Shown: in pieces, positions 1 through 12,500 of the stretch
Position numbering within the stretch: position 1 is the first letter of the stretch
How the letters are laid out: every line of letters begins with the position of its first letter
From: Benincasa hispida
Taxonomy: Eukaryota > Streptophyta > Magnoliopsida > Cucurbitales > Cucurbitaceae
Reading direction: 5' to 3'
DNA length: 64,000 bases
NCBI RefSeq assembly: GCF_009727055.1
Contig: NC_052357.1
Span: 13,710,646 to 13,774,645, forward strand
Notes under the pieces: generated by a model
Seen by the model: the letters and a program-made list of their open reading frames with translations, nothing else
What the model was told of the DNA's origin: nothing
Databases searched by the model: none
Made by a program: the position numbers and the translations under genes

Positions 1-1030
1 TTAAAAACGACTCCCCTGGCCCTTTTCCCTTATGGGGGTTGTCTTCATGTCCCTTTAAATTAGGTTCACCATGTTGTCGTTGTCATCTACGACAAGTACG
101 TCTTCGATCGGTGTCAACAACATTGAGTCATCTTGTTTGTTGAATAATACCTTTTATGTTGACCAATGTTTGCCGACACATTGAACCAAAGTCTGGTAAG
201 TTGTTCTGCATTGAATATTGTTGTACATCTCCGATAAAATTATTCTATACAATAAAAAAATATATATATTAAAAAATATTCATATCATATATATGGAAAA
301 TGTCTATTTTAAATCTTTTACCACGTAGTAATAGTAAGCGTCGTCAGGTGTGATAAATCGCCTCGTGATTGAATTGTACCAGGAAAAGTAGTCATCTGAT
401 ATAACTGGCCCATTTGTTAATTCTCCCTGTGCACAACAATCATGTCATCCAAGTAGGATATATATTCCGCATGGATTCGACATCAATCTTGGTCGTGCTT
501 ACCTCTAAAATCAATCTGGTGTAATACTGGGAGTGTATAGGACAACGAAGGTATCGTTTGTCGCAGACCAAACTGTCTCAACACACGATCTGGATGATGC
601 CACTCTAATATATGGAAGCATATAAGAGGGCTAATGGTCAACCAGATGTCTTCACCATCACAACAATAATCATGTAAGGATGACTAAATCTGTTGTGTGT
701 ATAGCGTCCAAATAATCTAACAGAAAAAAAAGTATACATCTAAAATATTTTAAATATTCATTTATATATACATTTTTTACCTGATTGTGCATCAGCCTGT
801 CAAATATTTTTCGATACACGAGCAACATATTTGCTGACTGTTCAGAGGTAGCTAATACACCATTCCATCTAAATTTATAAAAAAATACAATTAATTTATA
901 TTATTACATAAAATGGTAACAAAATAAATATATAAATGAAATAATATCTGGCACTAAGTGGACGATGATCTGAGGCTTGTAACTGGACTTGTGGTGCTAT
1001 AATTGGAAATCTGTCATAAGCTCGTACTTG
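1..1030 (-). pseudogene. MULE-associated plant mobile domain remnant, left part of MULE-1
   Basis: Seen: this stretch aligns by eye over its whole length with 42010-43022, the plant mobile domain (PMD) end of the MULE at 41.6-48.5 kb. Shared phrases include GTGCACAACAATCATG and GGACTTGTGGTGCTATAAT. Frameshifts and stops leave no useful open frame. Known: PMD is a domain of transposon origin often carried by plant Mutator-like elements. The similarity ends abruptly at 1030, where a hAT terminal sequence begins. The matching MULE sequence resumes at 14107, so I infer that this is the left piece of one MULE split by hAT insertions. It continues beyond the window start. Confidence 0.7.
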
Positions 1031-2527
1031 TAGTGTTGGCAATGAGGTGGGGGACATCCCTCATCCCCGGTCCCGTGGGGGGAATTTTCCTCCTCCCTGC
1101 CCCGTCCCTGCCATTTTTTAAAAATTAACATCAGATTTAAATTTTTATTTTATTTAAAATTTGATTAGAAAAAATCCATTAAATAAGTTTATCGAATTCC
1201 TCATTTTTTAATTCAATTGATTTTATTTGAAATTTGACTAGTGTATAACATCTTATACATTCAAATAAACACAATTTAAAAACTAACAAATCTATTAAAT
1301 AAGTTTACAACTCAAAATTCAATAAAGTTTGAATAAATAAGTCAATTAAAGGCAAACGTCTTATACATCCAAATAAGTTTACAACTTAAAATTAATAAAG
1401 CTCGTTTTTCTCTCTTCAATGATGACTTTACAATCAAATATTTTTCCTTTCTTGGCATCATCTCATCCTTAGTTGTGAATATTATTCATTCCTACATTTA
1501 AAATGTAATAAATAAATAATGTCACAAAAAAAAATTAGACCACAAAATAATGTTAATCCTTGAGCATACCTTAGCCATCACGCCATCTTCATCAAAATCG
1601 TATGCATCTTCTAAAACAGTTACTAGATATTTAACCATTTTTTTCCCATGGTAGTACCTTATATTGTCAAATATTTGTAATAAAAGAAAATATTTATTGA
1701 TATATTAAATGCTAAAAAAAGGGTAAAACAAAATAGACAAACTAACCTGTCAAAACTTCAGTTGCAATCCAATTTTGAGCGCACATCAAAGTCTCTATCG
1801 TCTTCGGATGAAGTTTGTTACGATGTGGGCTTACAATCCTACCACAGGTACTAAAAGCAGACTCTGATGCAATACTAGATAAGGGATGGCTAAACTGTCT
1901 CTTGCAATTTCTTATAAAATTGGATACTTTACACCATTCAATTTCCACCAACTCAAAATGTCAAAATCGGATGTTCGAGGTAAGACTAGTTCATCCAAAT
2001 ATGCATCAAACTGTTGCTTCTGATTCATATTATTGGAATTTGATACAAATAAGTCATAATTATTAAAACTATCAAATTCTATATTCTGTGAGGTTTCATC
2101 TAAATTTCTAGCGTGATAATCATCACTTTCACCTCCATGCTTTAGCTGATATTCTGTTTCCAAATCTGAATAAATTTTTCTAATCCTTTCCACTTCAAGA
2201 AAAAACTATCTCCATAAATTATAGGGAAATAAAACTCAATCAACTTCAATTTGTAACGTGGATCTAAAACTACAGTTATGGCCATTACCCCATGAATTTT
2301 CTTCCAATACTTATCAAACTCTGACATCATATTTGAAGTCATGTCTCTTATCTCTTGAATGTCATAATTAGTCCACTCATAAATAGCCAATTTCAATCTA
2401 CAAATTTTTGGGTAAAAAAGATTAGTAGTAGGATATTTGGATCCAGAAAATATTGCAGTCACGTGATGAAATATTTTCAGTTTCTCACATATCTCTTTTG
2501 CTAATACCCAATCTTGATCCAAAGGCA

Positions 2528-4854
2528 TGAAGGAAATCGGAATCGAGATTTTCATGAGTAGCGGAACAAGGCTATTCCAAATTACAATCATGAATGAACA
2601 TATATTTACAGAAAAAATGGTACGGTACATAGGGTCGGGTGAATTCAATAATAGGCGCCTGTTGGCATTACAGCCTTCATTCTCCTTTCGGAAACGGTTA
2701 TGCAAATCATACAGATAAATTACAGCATGAATACACTCAAACGAACAAGGGAGACAAACTCTACGAACAATGGCAAATGTGTCTCCACACTCCTATGTGC
2801 ACAAATGCTCGAACAACACAATCGCAACACTGCACGAACACTTCGCGCTCGTCCTCAACGATCTTCTCGGTCACGATCTCCTCCGCAACACGAACGGCCT
2901 CCATAAAACCTCGACGGTGTCGAGTTGAGTCTGACACCACCAACAAGGCGACCTTGGTATTCTCGGTGTGAGAATCCAGAGGGTGAGCTCTATTCAGACT
3001 TGGTATGAGGCAGACAAACGGAAAAAACAACGATCGCGTACACGACTAGACAAGTGGAAGATGGATGAGACCTATCGTATAGGTCGATGCCCAATCGTTT
3101 AGATAAAGCTATAGGATCTTCTAGCAAAAGCTATGCGATCGTTTAGTCTNCCTATCGTATAGGTCGATGCCCAATCGTTTAGATAAAGCTATAGGATCTT
3201 CTAGCAAAAGCTATGCGATCGTTTAGTCTATCGTTTAGCTCGATTTGTCACGTACAGACTCTACACGATCGTTTACCTTGGGCCAGCGATCATCTAGCAA
3301 AGTACGCAATCATTTAGTAAATACTGCACGATCTTTTAGCTCACACCTGCACTATCGTTTAGCTCGCCCAACTGTCGTTTAGTAAATCTGTATTTACTTG
3401 ACGACCACCGTGAGTAAATATGCCGAGAGAAAACTCAAAAAACCTTTTCAATCTTTTGTAAAAAATGTCTTTTCAAAATAAGAAACCATTTTCCTTTTAA
3501 AGTCACAGTTACCATGATCCAATAACCACCCACTACTTTGGTTATTTAAAAGAAAAAGTATTAATTATTCAATAATTAATATTATTATAAACATAAATGA
3601 TAACCAACTTACCATACTATATTTATAACCTATAGTTTTAACATTTCATCTCATGAAACATATCAACCATAGTTCTTTTTCTATTCCATGGTACTTAATG
3701 TAAATCTCGTTTACATCAATCATCCACTAGATGTATCTTATACATCATACCGATTATATTATATATAATAAAAATACATATTGTCAATTCGAACATTTCA
3801 AATCAACACCAAGAACTGATCCTCAACAAAATCTAAGCTACCAAGGGGACCTCATGGACCTGTAGCTCCGAAGGTCAAACGGTACGTGAATAACTGACTA
3901 AACTCTTTAGTCACAGGATCCACCATCCGTTAACTGTCAGGCACTCCACTAAAGACCGATAATTAAACTCTCCTTACTACAGATATATTATGTGTCCATC
4001 TTAACCAATCAGCAGTACGACAACCCTTCACATATCGCTCGTAAGTACAACTGGGCTAATAACTGTTATGCCCTTGTAATTACATATGTCTCCTTAAGTA
4101 CCATTGATCCCTCTAATGAACATAAATCATAGTCGTACTATGACTGAGTCTTCTCTTCTAAAGAGAAGTTGTGGCCACTATGTTCAAGCCCCAGAATTAG
4201 CCCTTAAGGGAGCAACCTCTCTACTTATCCCTGCTTCTGGAAATGAGTGAATTTCATATTGTAGATTGAGTTCCCAGCTCCCATATCAGACAAGTCCCCA
4301 AAAAGGTAGGCATGTTGAGTTGGTAATCTGACCACTCTCACCCATACTAATCAAAGGACCGCCCTCAAAGGCAGAAGTTTCCAAAACACTCATGATTGAG
4401 GTCGTATCACCTGTGGTCATTTAGGTGAGATGCAAGTCTCTAGTATCAACAACGTTATATACAGAGTCTAGTCATCTCATGGTTCAGGTCTTATACAAAC
4501 TCTTTGTATAGGACACCCCCGCTCCACATTTCCACATGAATGGTCAGGATCTACCATCTGAAGTAGTTTAGAACACTTGCAAACCTCTACAAAACGAGTC
4601 GTATCCGTAGTGTCACCAGGATCAGGTATCCCACCTTAATCCTTATACTACAGATCGATTTAGGTTGTCACTTAAGGTATGATCCACTTGTATATCACAT
4701 ATACATGCTTAAGTTCACATAAGATAACCAAGGAGCTTTGTTTATTGGATATGAGTAAATGCCATAATTAAATAACACTTATTTTATTCATTGAACAATG
4801 TGTATCTTTACAAAACAACGAGACTCCGGGAGAATTAGGACACCAATTCCAACA
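2528..4854 (-). mobile_element. Solo LTR, family A copy 1, inserted in hAT1
   Basis: Seen: a 2327-bp block flanked by the exact 5-bp duplication AGGCA (2523-2527 and 4855-4859). Read on the minus strand it starts TGTTGGAATTGGTGTCC and ends TTCCTTCA, the TG...CA ends of an LTR. Much of it aligns with the 2082-bp element at 45287-47368, for example GTGGATCATA..CTTAAGTGACAACC and CTACCAAGGGGACC in complement. No gag or pol coding sequence, primer-binding site or second LTR is present, so it looks like a solo LTR left by LTR-LTR recombination. It carries a cluster of ATCGTTTAG / ACGATCGT repeats at 3070-3400, where the N and duplicated block also lie. Confidence 0.88.
3071..3229. repeat. 79-bp exact duplication flanking a single N (probable assembly join)
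   Basis: Positions 3071-3149 and 3151-3229 are the same 79 bases, separated only by the N at 3150. A one-base N between identical flanks is typical of two contig ends joined without collapsing their overlap. A real tandem duplication inside the ATCGTTTAG-rich part of the LTR cannot be excluded. Confidence 0.9.
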
Positions 4855-6519
4855 AGGCAAACATTTGTACTTTGGTTCTCGTTGTTTTAATCGATAAAAA
4901 ATAGCCTTGTACTTTAATGCAGTGGCTAACATAAAATATGTAGAATTCCACCTAGTACAACAATACAGACTCAACATCTGACCATCATAAACATTTAACT
5001 GTCGAGTAGTTTCCTCAAATTTCTCCTTTTTTTTTTGTGTATGCACCTAAAAAGACACACTACTACGTATTTTTTCGATCCCATCTCCTACCATTGCCAA
5101 CCCATCTTTCACAATCAAGTTAAGAATATGAGCACAACACCACATATGAAATAAACTCCCATCCAATATTAAGCTTCCACACAAATTATCAACAAACATA
5201 TTAACCATTGAGTCATTTGTACTACAATTATCTACAGTTACAAAAGAAAATTTTCGATCAATATTCCAATCTAACAGACATTCTATTATTTCTTCACGAA
5301 GCATCTCAGAAGTGTGTGGAGAAATGACATATATAAACCTGATTATTTTGTTTTGAAAAACCTAACTATCATCAACAAAATGAGCATTGACAGCCATATA
5401 ACCTTTTGTTTGGTGGTTGAAAATTTACACGTCCATTGTAAGGGCAATTTTTCCTTTGATCTCATTCAACAATGTCATGTTTTTCAACTCTTCAGTCTCA
5501 TAAATTTTTTAAATCTCCTTCTTTATTGTGACAGAGGATATTCATGTCTAATTATCATCCTAGCTAATGCTTGTTTTGTAGCTTCTTGATCGAAGTTATA
5601 TACACTCAATGTATTGTTCTTCTCCCTGTTAGGATTCAATAGGGATTGTCGTATGTCATTTTGTCCTTTATACGGACATATCTTAATATGATCATGCAAA
5701 TGTTTGGTTCCATTTTTACTTTCACCCATAATTTTCGTTTGTAATAATTACAAACCGCTTTGTCTACTCCATCTATTTTTTGTTTCTTAACATGGTTCCA
5801 AACAACCGAGTCAATCCCCTCTTTAAAGATCCCTTCTCAATATCCTCATCAAGAATAACATAATTATCAACATTCAAATTATCATCATTTGAAGAGCATG
5901 GAGTTAAATTTGGGGTTGAATCTAGGGTTGGATCTGAGATTGGACTTGGAATTGGACTTGGAGAATCTTTATTTGTAGAAAGTGATGAAGACATTATTTT
6001 CAACCTACCAAAGATTTAATTTAAAAACCCCTCTTTAGTCTTCTTGAACTAGAGAATTGAGAAACTTATGTTTAATGGAATCCTTATAAGAGAAAATGTC
6101 TACTTATACGTAAACCACTTAATTTATTGTTGATTTTGACATGAAAGATTTTACAAAATATTAGTATTACAAAAAGTTTTAAAGTTAAGTGAAAAAGTTA
6201 TATACTACTTGGAAAAATCAAAATTGAATAAGCACTATATCCTTTTATCTTATTGTGAGAAATCTTTCTCATTTCAACTTAGCCATCATCTCTCATTCAA
6301 AAGTCTTTTACCATTGTGGACTTTGAAACCAAACACACAAACAAATCTTAATTAACATATTTATACTTTTACCATTGTGGACTTTGAACATATTTATGCT
6401 TAATTAACAAACAAATGTATCTTAATTGACAAACAAAAAAATCTGAAGAAGAAAACTAAGAAATTCATGGGAAAAAACGAAACTCGAAAGAAAAATGAAA
6501 GGAAATTTTACCGGCTTCA

Positions 6520-6830
6520 CGACTAGGGAGTTTTCAGCAGTGGACTGGACTCAAGTTTTCGAAATAGGGCCGGAGTCAGGCTCGGCTGGCGGACGGCAGT
6601 GGCTTCACGACTGGACGATCGCGGCGTTTTCGGCAGTGGACTGGACCCAAGTTTTCGAAAGGGAACTAGGGTATTTTTGGAGGGCGGCTGGGGACTCAAG
6701 TCACGATCACTTAGCATCACGAGGGAATTAGGGCGTTTTTGGCAGCGGTGGCTTCACGTCACGGCTGGCAGACTCAAGTTTTCGAAAAGGAAAGGATGGG
6801 TAGGCAGCTGGGGACTCGAGTCACGATAAA
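6520..6830. repeat. GC-rich direct repeats upstream of the hAT1 transposase
   Basis: Three diverged copies of a unit containing GGCTTCACGACTGG, GACTCAAGTTTTCGAAA and GGGCGTTTTTGGCAG, spaced about 100 bp apart, in otherwise AT-rich DNA. The position is the 5' leader or promoter side of the minus-strand transposase. Short open frames here are by-products of the composition. Confidence 0.7.
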
Positions 6831-6972
6831 AAAGAATCAGAATAGAAGATAAGGAAATTAGGGAAAGGGAAGGAAGAGGAAGGAAAGGAGAAATAGGTTT
6901 TTCCTTTTAGGTTTTTTAGTTTTAAATTTTGGGTTTTTTTAGACCTTCTTGGCTCCAAACTTTACCTATTAA

Positions 6973-6990
6973 TATTATATATATATATAT

Positions 6991-7021
<31 letters not shown>

Positions 7022-7022
7022 A
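6973..7022. repeat. AT-rich microsatellite
   Basis: About 50 bp of alternating A and T with a few interruptions, just inside the right side of hAT1. Confidence 0.9.
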
Positions 7023-7624
7023 TAAATTAAATTATTTTTATATATTCTAAATATAATATATAATCGGGGTCAGGATCGGGGCAGGGATACTGTCCCCGTA
7101 GGGGTGGAACCAATTCAGTTTGGAGGCTAAACCGAACCGCACTGATATTATTTATGCATGGAACCGAATCGAATCAAACTTGTTCCATTCGATTCGATTC
7201 GGTTTCATGAATCTTTTTTTTTTTTTTTTAACTTTTTTTGTTTCTTCTGCCTTTTATTTTCCTTCTTCATTTTTTTGAAATTTGTATATTCTCTTTTTTA
7301 TATTCTAAACATAATTTAAATATCAAACCACAATAAGAACATGTCCAAAGTACACAATACACAAATTTCTTAAATATCAATCCACAATAACTCATAAAAA
7401 CATATCAATCCAAATGACTACAATAAAAAGTTAAAAACTAAAAAGTTCTCCAAAGTACACAATACATAAATTTCAAACAACTACCTTCAAAGTTTAAGTC
7501 ACATAAAAGCAAATAACAAGCTAAACACTAGTGTTGAATTCCAAAAGTCCAATCAATACAAACAAATTTGTTTGCTTGTTAATAACTTGTAGAAGTACAA
7601 CTTATTTATACCATTTTATTTAGA

Positions 7625-9290
7625 TGATGCAGTAAAAAGAAGGAAAAGTTGCATCAATTGTATAGAAATTGGCTTAGAAACGCGAAAATTGTAAAGTGTC
7701 GTAAGCACACCCGCTAACCTCATTGCGATGGCAAAATGGAATGTCCAAGTCTTTATTTTTCAGGAAAATAGGTCACTGCATGCGACAACCGCTCGAGGAC
7801 AAAAGTGAACAACGCATCCACATTGCATGCAATAATCGATCAAGAACGAAAAAGAACAACGCAATTGTAGCGCATTCGACGATCGATCATGGACTCAAAC
7901 GATCAATGCATTTCCACCGCATGCGACAATCGATAAAAGATAAAAGCAATTACACCACATGTGACAATCGATCGTAGATGTAAAGAGCGACACATTCGCA
8001 AGGACTTCTGAAATTGTATAACTTTTCTGTTATACGATTCTGACAAATTTAACGTGGAGCAGAAGGACGTTTCCACTAAGCCATGGCAGGAATTATCAGC
8101 TTTTCAGAGTGGGATCACTGATGTAGAAGAAGCCAAAGTCTATAAATAGCTTCATCAAATTCAAAGAAAAGAGGTTGGTTTGAAGAGACGATTCATAGAA
8201 ATTCGGGGAGAAAGATGAGACAAGACCAAAAGGTAAATCTTTGAAGCAAGCAATTCATTCCCATTCCCGAAGAAGAAGCTCTGTGCAAAAGGTCATTTCT
8301 ACCTGGAAAACAAACCTGAGAGGGAAGCTTTCCATTCCATTTCTACCATACGCCGGCAAGTAAATCGTCAAGACATTGACACTCTTTCCGTATTTGTTTT
8401 TATTTTCTATTCATCCAGTGTGTTCATCTCTAATCTTTCATTCACTATATGTAATAAAAGCTTATCCTTAGGTTTTAATATCATTATCGTATTCATTGTC
8501 ATTTCTCTGTTCTTCTTCATACATTCTTCATCCATTTTCTTCATCATGTGTAACAAATCCCCAGGGTAAGAGAATGGATTAAGCAAGTAAGTTAATCTTT
8601 GTTGAAGAAATCGACTGAGTTTAGCTAAAGCATGCTTGACGGCATCTTTGCATGTGAGAGCAGAATTGAAGATGTTATTCCACCTCTCGAAAGAAGGTTG
8701 GAAGAATGCGTTAACTAAAGAGAAAAGTATTTCCAGAGATGCAAACAACCTTGTGTTCATTACGTTCATCCCTGTTTCACCATAGACATATGGGAACGCG
8801 ACCGATCACCGAGAGGTGTAAGCCAAGGGAAAGCAGAACCTCAGTTGTGTCCTCAACAAGATTGACAAACTTGCGATGTCTTTTTCCTCCACCCATTCTC
8901 TTTCTGACTCATTTCATAAGACTTGTCACCGCATTCATCAGATACTTTTGCACATCTTCACAGCCAGTCCTCAACTTGTATACTAATAGTTTATTCGTTT
9001 ATTTTATCACTAAAATTTATTTATCACCGCAATTTATTTTATCATCGTTTTACTTTTATTATTGCATTTTACTGATTACCGCATTTTACTTTTCAAAACC
9101 AATTCATTATTCTTTTTGTTTAATCGGTCGCATATACCACACTAGTATCGCATTAATCACAACAATCCCCGTGTTCGACCTCAGATCACTCTGAGAAACT
9201 TGCGTTGGAATTATACTTGGTTCTAGTGTAAGAAAACTTGTGACACGTACTACACGAACGCATACTACGAAAGCATCACTGCATACATCA
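7625..9290 (+). mobile_element. Solo LTR-like element, family B copy 1
   Basis: Seen: a 1666-bp block beginning TGATGCAGTAAAAAG and ending GCATACATCA, flanked on both sides by TTTAGA (7619-7624 and 9291-9296). One base of that six may be coincidence with a 5-bp duplication. It has a TATA box (TATAAATA, 8141-8148) in plus orientation. Near its 3' end is CCCCGTGTTCGACCTCAGAT...GAGAAACTTGC, which recurs in complement near the 3' end of the element at 11547-13228. No coding sequence is recognisable, so the open frames inside are treated as chance. Inference: a solo LTR of a Gypsy-type family. Confidence 0.65.
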
Positions 9291-9583
9291 TTTAGAACGT
9301 AGTATCACTTCTATTGTCATTGCAAAGTGCATATATATATACGTCATCAGTAACCTAATGAGTTGTTTGCGATATACGCGATATACGCGATTAAGAATTT
9401 TTCTTTACACTTGTCAATCATGATTCTCCTTCTCCTTGTTTTTTGCATTTTCCGCTCCGTTCAATCCCATTACAAAGACCAAGAAACAAATCATAAACTT
9501 GTTAGCAGTTACTATAATAAATATATGAATAAATATGTTTAATATATGTTTAGAATATACAAACCTTCCTCTTCATCTTCAAT

Positions 9584-12500
9584 TTACTCCAAGTATTGTC
9601 GTAAACCAATGCTAATTTGTTCATAACGTAACCAGTTTTGTGCACATACAAGTGCCTCAACATTGGTTGGAGATAATGAGGTACGAAAAGGATCAATTAC
9701 TCTCCCAATAGTGCTGAATGCGGACTCAAAAGCAACTGTGGATACCGAAATTGCTAAAAGATCTCGTGCAATTTTGCTAAGAATCTTATATCTAGAAGAA
9801 TTCCCCTTCCACCAATCTAATAAATTAAAGTTATCCTCACGTTTAACACAAGGCTCCAGTAAGTAAATGTCAATTTATGAATCCACACTTTGCAAATCAT
9901 CTTCATCCAAATCTCCAAAATCAAAACGGGAAATCTCTTAAGCACTTGCACTTGTAGTTCTAAATGGAGAACTTTTAATGGTACATGAAGATTGACCCTT
10001 ATTAGCAACTGATAGTGACAAATTGTATTCATTGAACAATGCTCTCAAAACACCCTCTACCTTACTTCCTACAATTTTTGCCACATCAACATCAAATAAT
10101 TGATTTAGGCAATGCAAAAGAAATTTCATCTTATAATCAGGGTCCAAAACGAAGGCAACATAGAAGAATAAATTTGTTCTATCTGTTTTTCTCCAATATT
10201 TATCAAACTTTTCTTGCATTTTCGTTGCCATTTCTTGCAAAAACACATCATTATGACAAATTGTATTTGAATATTTTTTTATGCAATCCTGAACAATACT
10301 AATCTCATGGAAGATTGTATTGGAAGTAACATACAAATACCCTGAAAGTCTAACAGTTACTTCATAGAACACTAACAAGAATTTGGTAAATATTCTCGCA
10401 ATTTCCCAATCCCTGGTGGTTGGTTTTTCCTCCTCATTTATGTAGATTGTGTCGTAGTCTTCTAACCTCTCAAATGCCTTTTCAAATTTTACACCGGCCT
10501 CAAGCATCAAATAAGTAGAATTCCATCTAGTTGGAACATCAAGACACAATATACTTTTACTATCTATGTTTCCCTCTTTGATACACTTCTTAAATGTGGC
10601 AAGTCTAGCAGGAGAAGATCTAACAAACCTTACAGCATCTCGAATTCGAACCAATGAATCATTAATATCTTTTAGGCCATCACATACAATTAAGTTCAAT
10701 ATATGTGCACAACATCGAACATGCAAGAATTCACCATCTAACACCAACCCATGCTTAAAATGCTTCTTCAAATAAGCAATGGCAGTATCATTTGACGAAG
10801 CATTATCAACTGTCAATGTCATAACCCTTTCAATACCCCATTGTTTTAGACATTTCTCAACCTCTTTTCCTATCGTCTCCCCTCTATGATTCTCAATTTG
10901 GGTGAAATTAAGAATTCTCTTATGTAATTTCCAATCTTTATCAATGAAGTGTGTAATCAAAACCAAATAGTTCATATTTTGGATTGATGATCACGTATCG
11001 GTTGTGAGTGACATTCTATATCCTTCTTTCACAAAAATGTCTTTCAACATCTCTTTCGTGCTATCATAAATTTTCAAAATATCCTTAGCAATTGTTTTTC
11101 GAGAAGGAAGAACAAAATTAGGTTATACTAATGTCAAAGTCCCATTCACCAAACCTCTTAAACCCTTGGTTCTTCACGAATTTAAATGGCAACTCATCAT
11201 AATAACCATCTCAGCAAGTAGTCTCCGAGCACTCTCAATAGTAAACATCTTATAACTAAGGAATGAATGTGATTGTGAATTATCTCCAATACCTTCGTTC
11301 TTCTTAAAAACCAACTTACTTTGTGTTACATCTAATCTAGACTTCTTAATCTGATAAGGATTTTTTTTACAGTAGTGTTCAATATGCATTCTCGTAGTTG
11401 AATTTCCATTCCTTCTAGGATGACATGCATACACCATACCACAATAATTATATTTAGCATGCAGATCATCATCACTATATTTAGAACATTTAGTAAAGTG
11501 ATCCCATATCATAGATGAATTTTTCCCTTTTCTTCCATTTGCATGCTGTTGATATAATTTTAGGGACACATTTTGTTTTATTTTTTTATTATTAAGGACG
11601 GATGGGTTTGAACATGAAATCATGCGTTAGACATAACTGATGCGTTTGCTCCCATGCATCTGAGGTCATGCATCAGAATGATGATGCGTTAATCTTAGCA
11701 TGCAATGACCACGCGTTCCTATCACAAGTTTTCTTACGCTTGTGCCAAGTATAACATGTAAGTTTCTCGAATAATCTAAGGTCGAACATGGGGACTTGTC
11801 ACTCAATAACCTTTGTGAGGTGATGCGTTTGAGGCGATGAATAAGAATAAAAATAAAGTGAAGAAGGTTTAAATTTTTTACACACTACTCCTACTCCTAA
11901 TTAAACAAACTGAGCAATAGAAGACTTGCAATGAGAATAGGTAGAAACACAACAACCATTAACGCATAGTAATGTTTACTATCTTAAATCGCTCGAGTAA
12001 TCCCAGCTCATTGCACTAACGCATCACACCTCTAGGTGGTCAACCGCATGACTATATCTCTATAATGCATGGTTGCGTTGAGCATAAGATTGTGCCTGTC
12101 TCTAAGAACAATACGAACCTTGCTTAGTGCGTTCCATCCCTTACCTTCTTAGGTAGTTAGACGTGGCTACTTAGCTTATAAACAAGCAATGCAGTATCCC
12201 ATAGACAGGCATTGCCACATCCTTTCACCAAACAAAGAAGATTAACTCACTATACTCGTACAATGCACACTTCTCAGTGGGTTGCTACATGCGTCCTATC
12301 TCTAGGCTATACGGTTAAGCATGCGATTGACTTTGATAAATAAACGCTGAAGATAAACTATGATAGATATGAAAATGATGAAAAACGGTAATGAAGGAAT
12401 TAAGATTTGCATTGATCACAAAATATCTTAATATCTCAAGCTAAAATGTAATACAATATAGAGATTATAAGGGAGATGAAGGACTCTACGTCGAGGCTGC

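Larger units (their letters stand above)
1742..6003 (-). pseudogene. hAT transposase pseudogene (BED zinc finger, RNase H-like, C-terminal dimerization)
   Basis: Read on the minus strand from an ATG at 6003. First comes a low-complexity Ser/Pro-rich N-terminus (6003-5773). Next is a decayed BED-finger segment (about 5820-5650, with NGTKHLHDHIKICP) and the linker FDQEATKQALARMIIRHEYPLS. The RNase H-like core follows, with TVDNCSTND and CCAHILNLIV (5304-5047), then TRWNSTYFML (5046-4855). After the solo LTR it continues with FDKYWKKIHG and VLDPRYKL (2522-2142), and ends with the dimerization region, SESAFSTCGRIVSPHRNKL (1951-1742). These are standard plant Ac/Tam3-type hAT signatures. Several frame changes and stops (near 5046, 2190 and 1950) make it non-functional. 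Skipping 2528-4854 restores a continuous frame across the insertion point, so the LTR inserted into a recognisable coding region. Confidence 0.9.
1031..7098 (-). mobile_element. hAT transposon 1 (autonomous-type, degenerate, right end truncated)
   Basis: Seen: the left end begins TAGTGTTGGCAATGAGG followed by a run of GGGGAC/TCCCC sequence. The right side ends in similar GC-rich sequence (around 7065-7098) but lacks the terminal GTTGGCAA complement, because another hAT terminus begins at 7099. The element carries a broken hAT transposase on the minus strand, a solo LTR inside that transposase, GC-rich tandem repeats upstream of the transposase and an AT microsatellite. The same TIR style (GGGTTGGCAA plus GGGGAC blocks) recurs in the small hAT element at 33.6-34.0 kb. 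No 8-bp target duplication could be matched because the right border is lost. Confidence 0.75.

Noticed and set aside
3071..3400. CRISPR-like array of short repeats
   Set aside because: The ATCGTTTAG motifs are irregularly spaced, diverged and inside a plant LTR; there are no constant-length spacers.
6495..6829. Overlapping frames on both strands
   Set aside because: They are produced by the GC-rich direct repeats in the hAT1 leader; the peptides repeat with the DNA and match nothing.
8739..9194. 151-codon open frame
   Set aside because: It lies inside the LTR-like block 7625-9290; the composition is repetitive Ile/Tyr/Phe-rich and no domain is recognisable.
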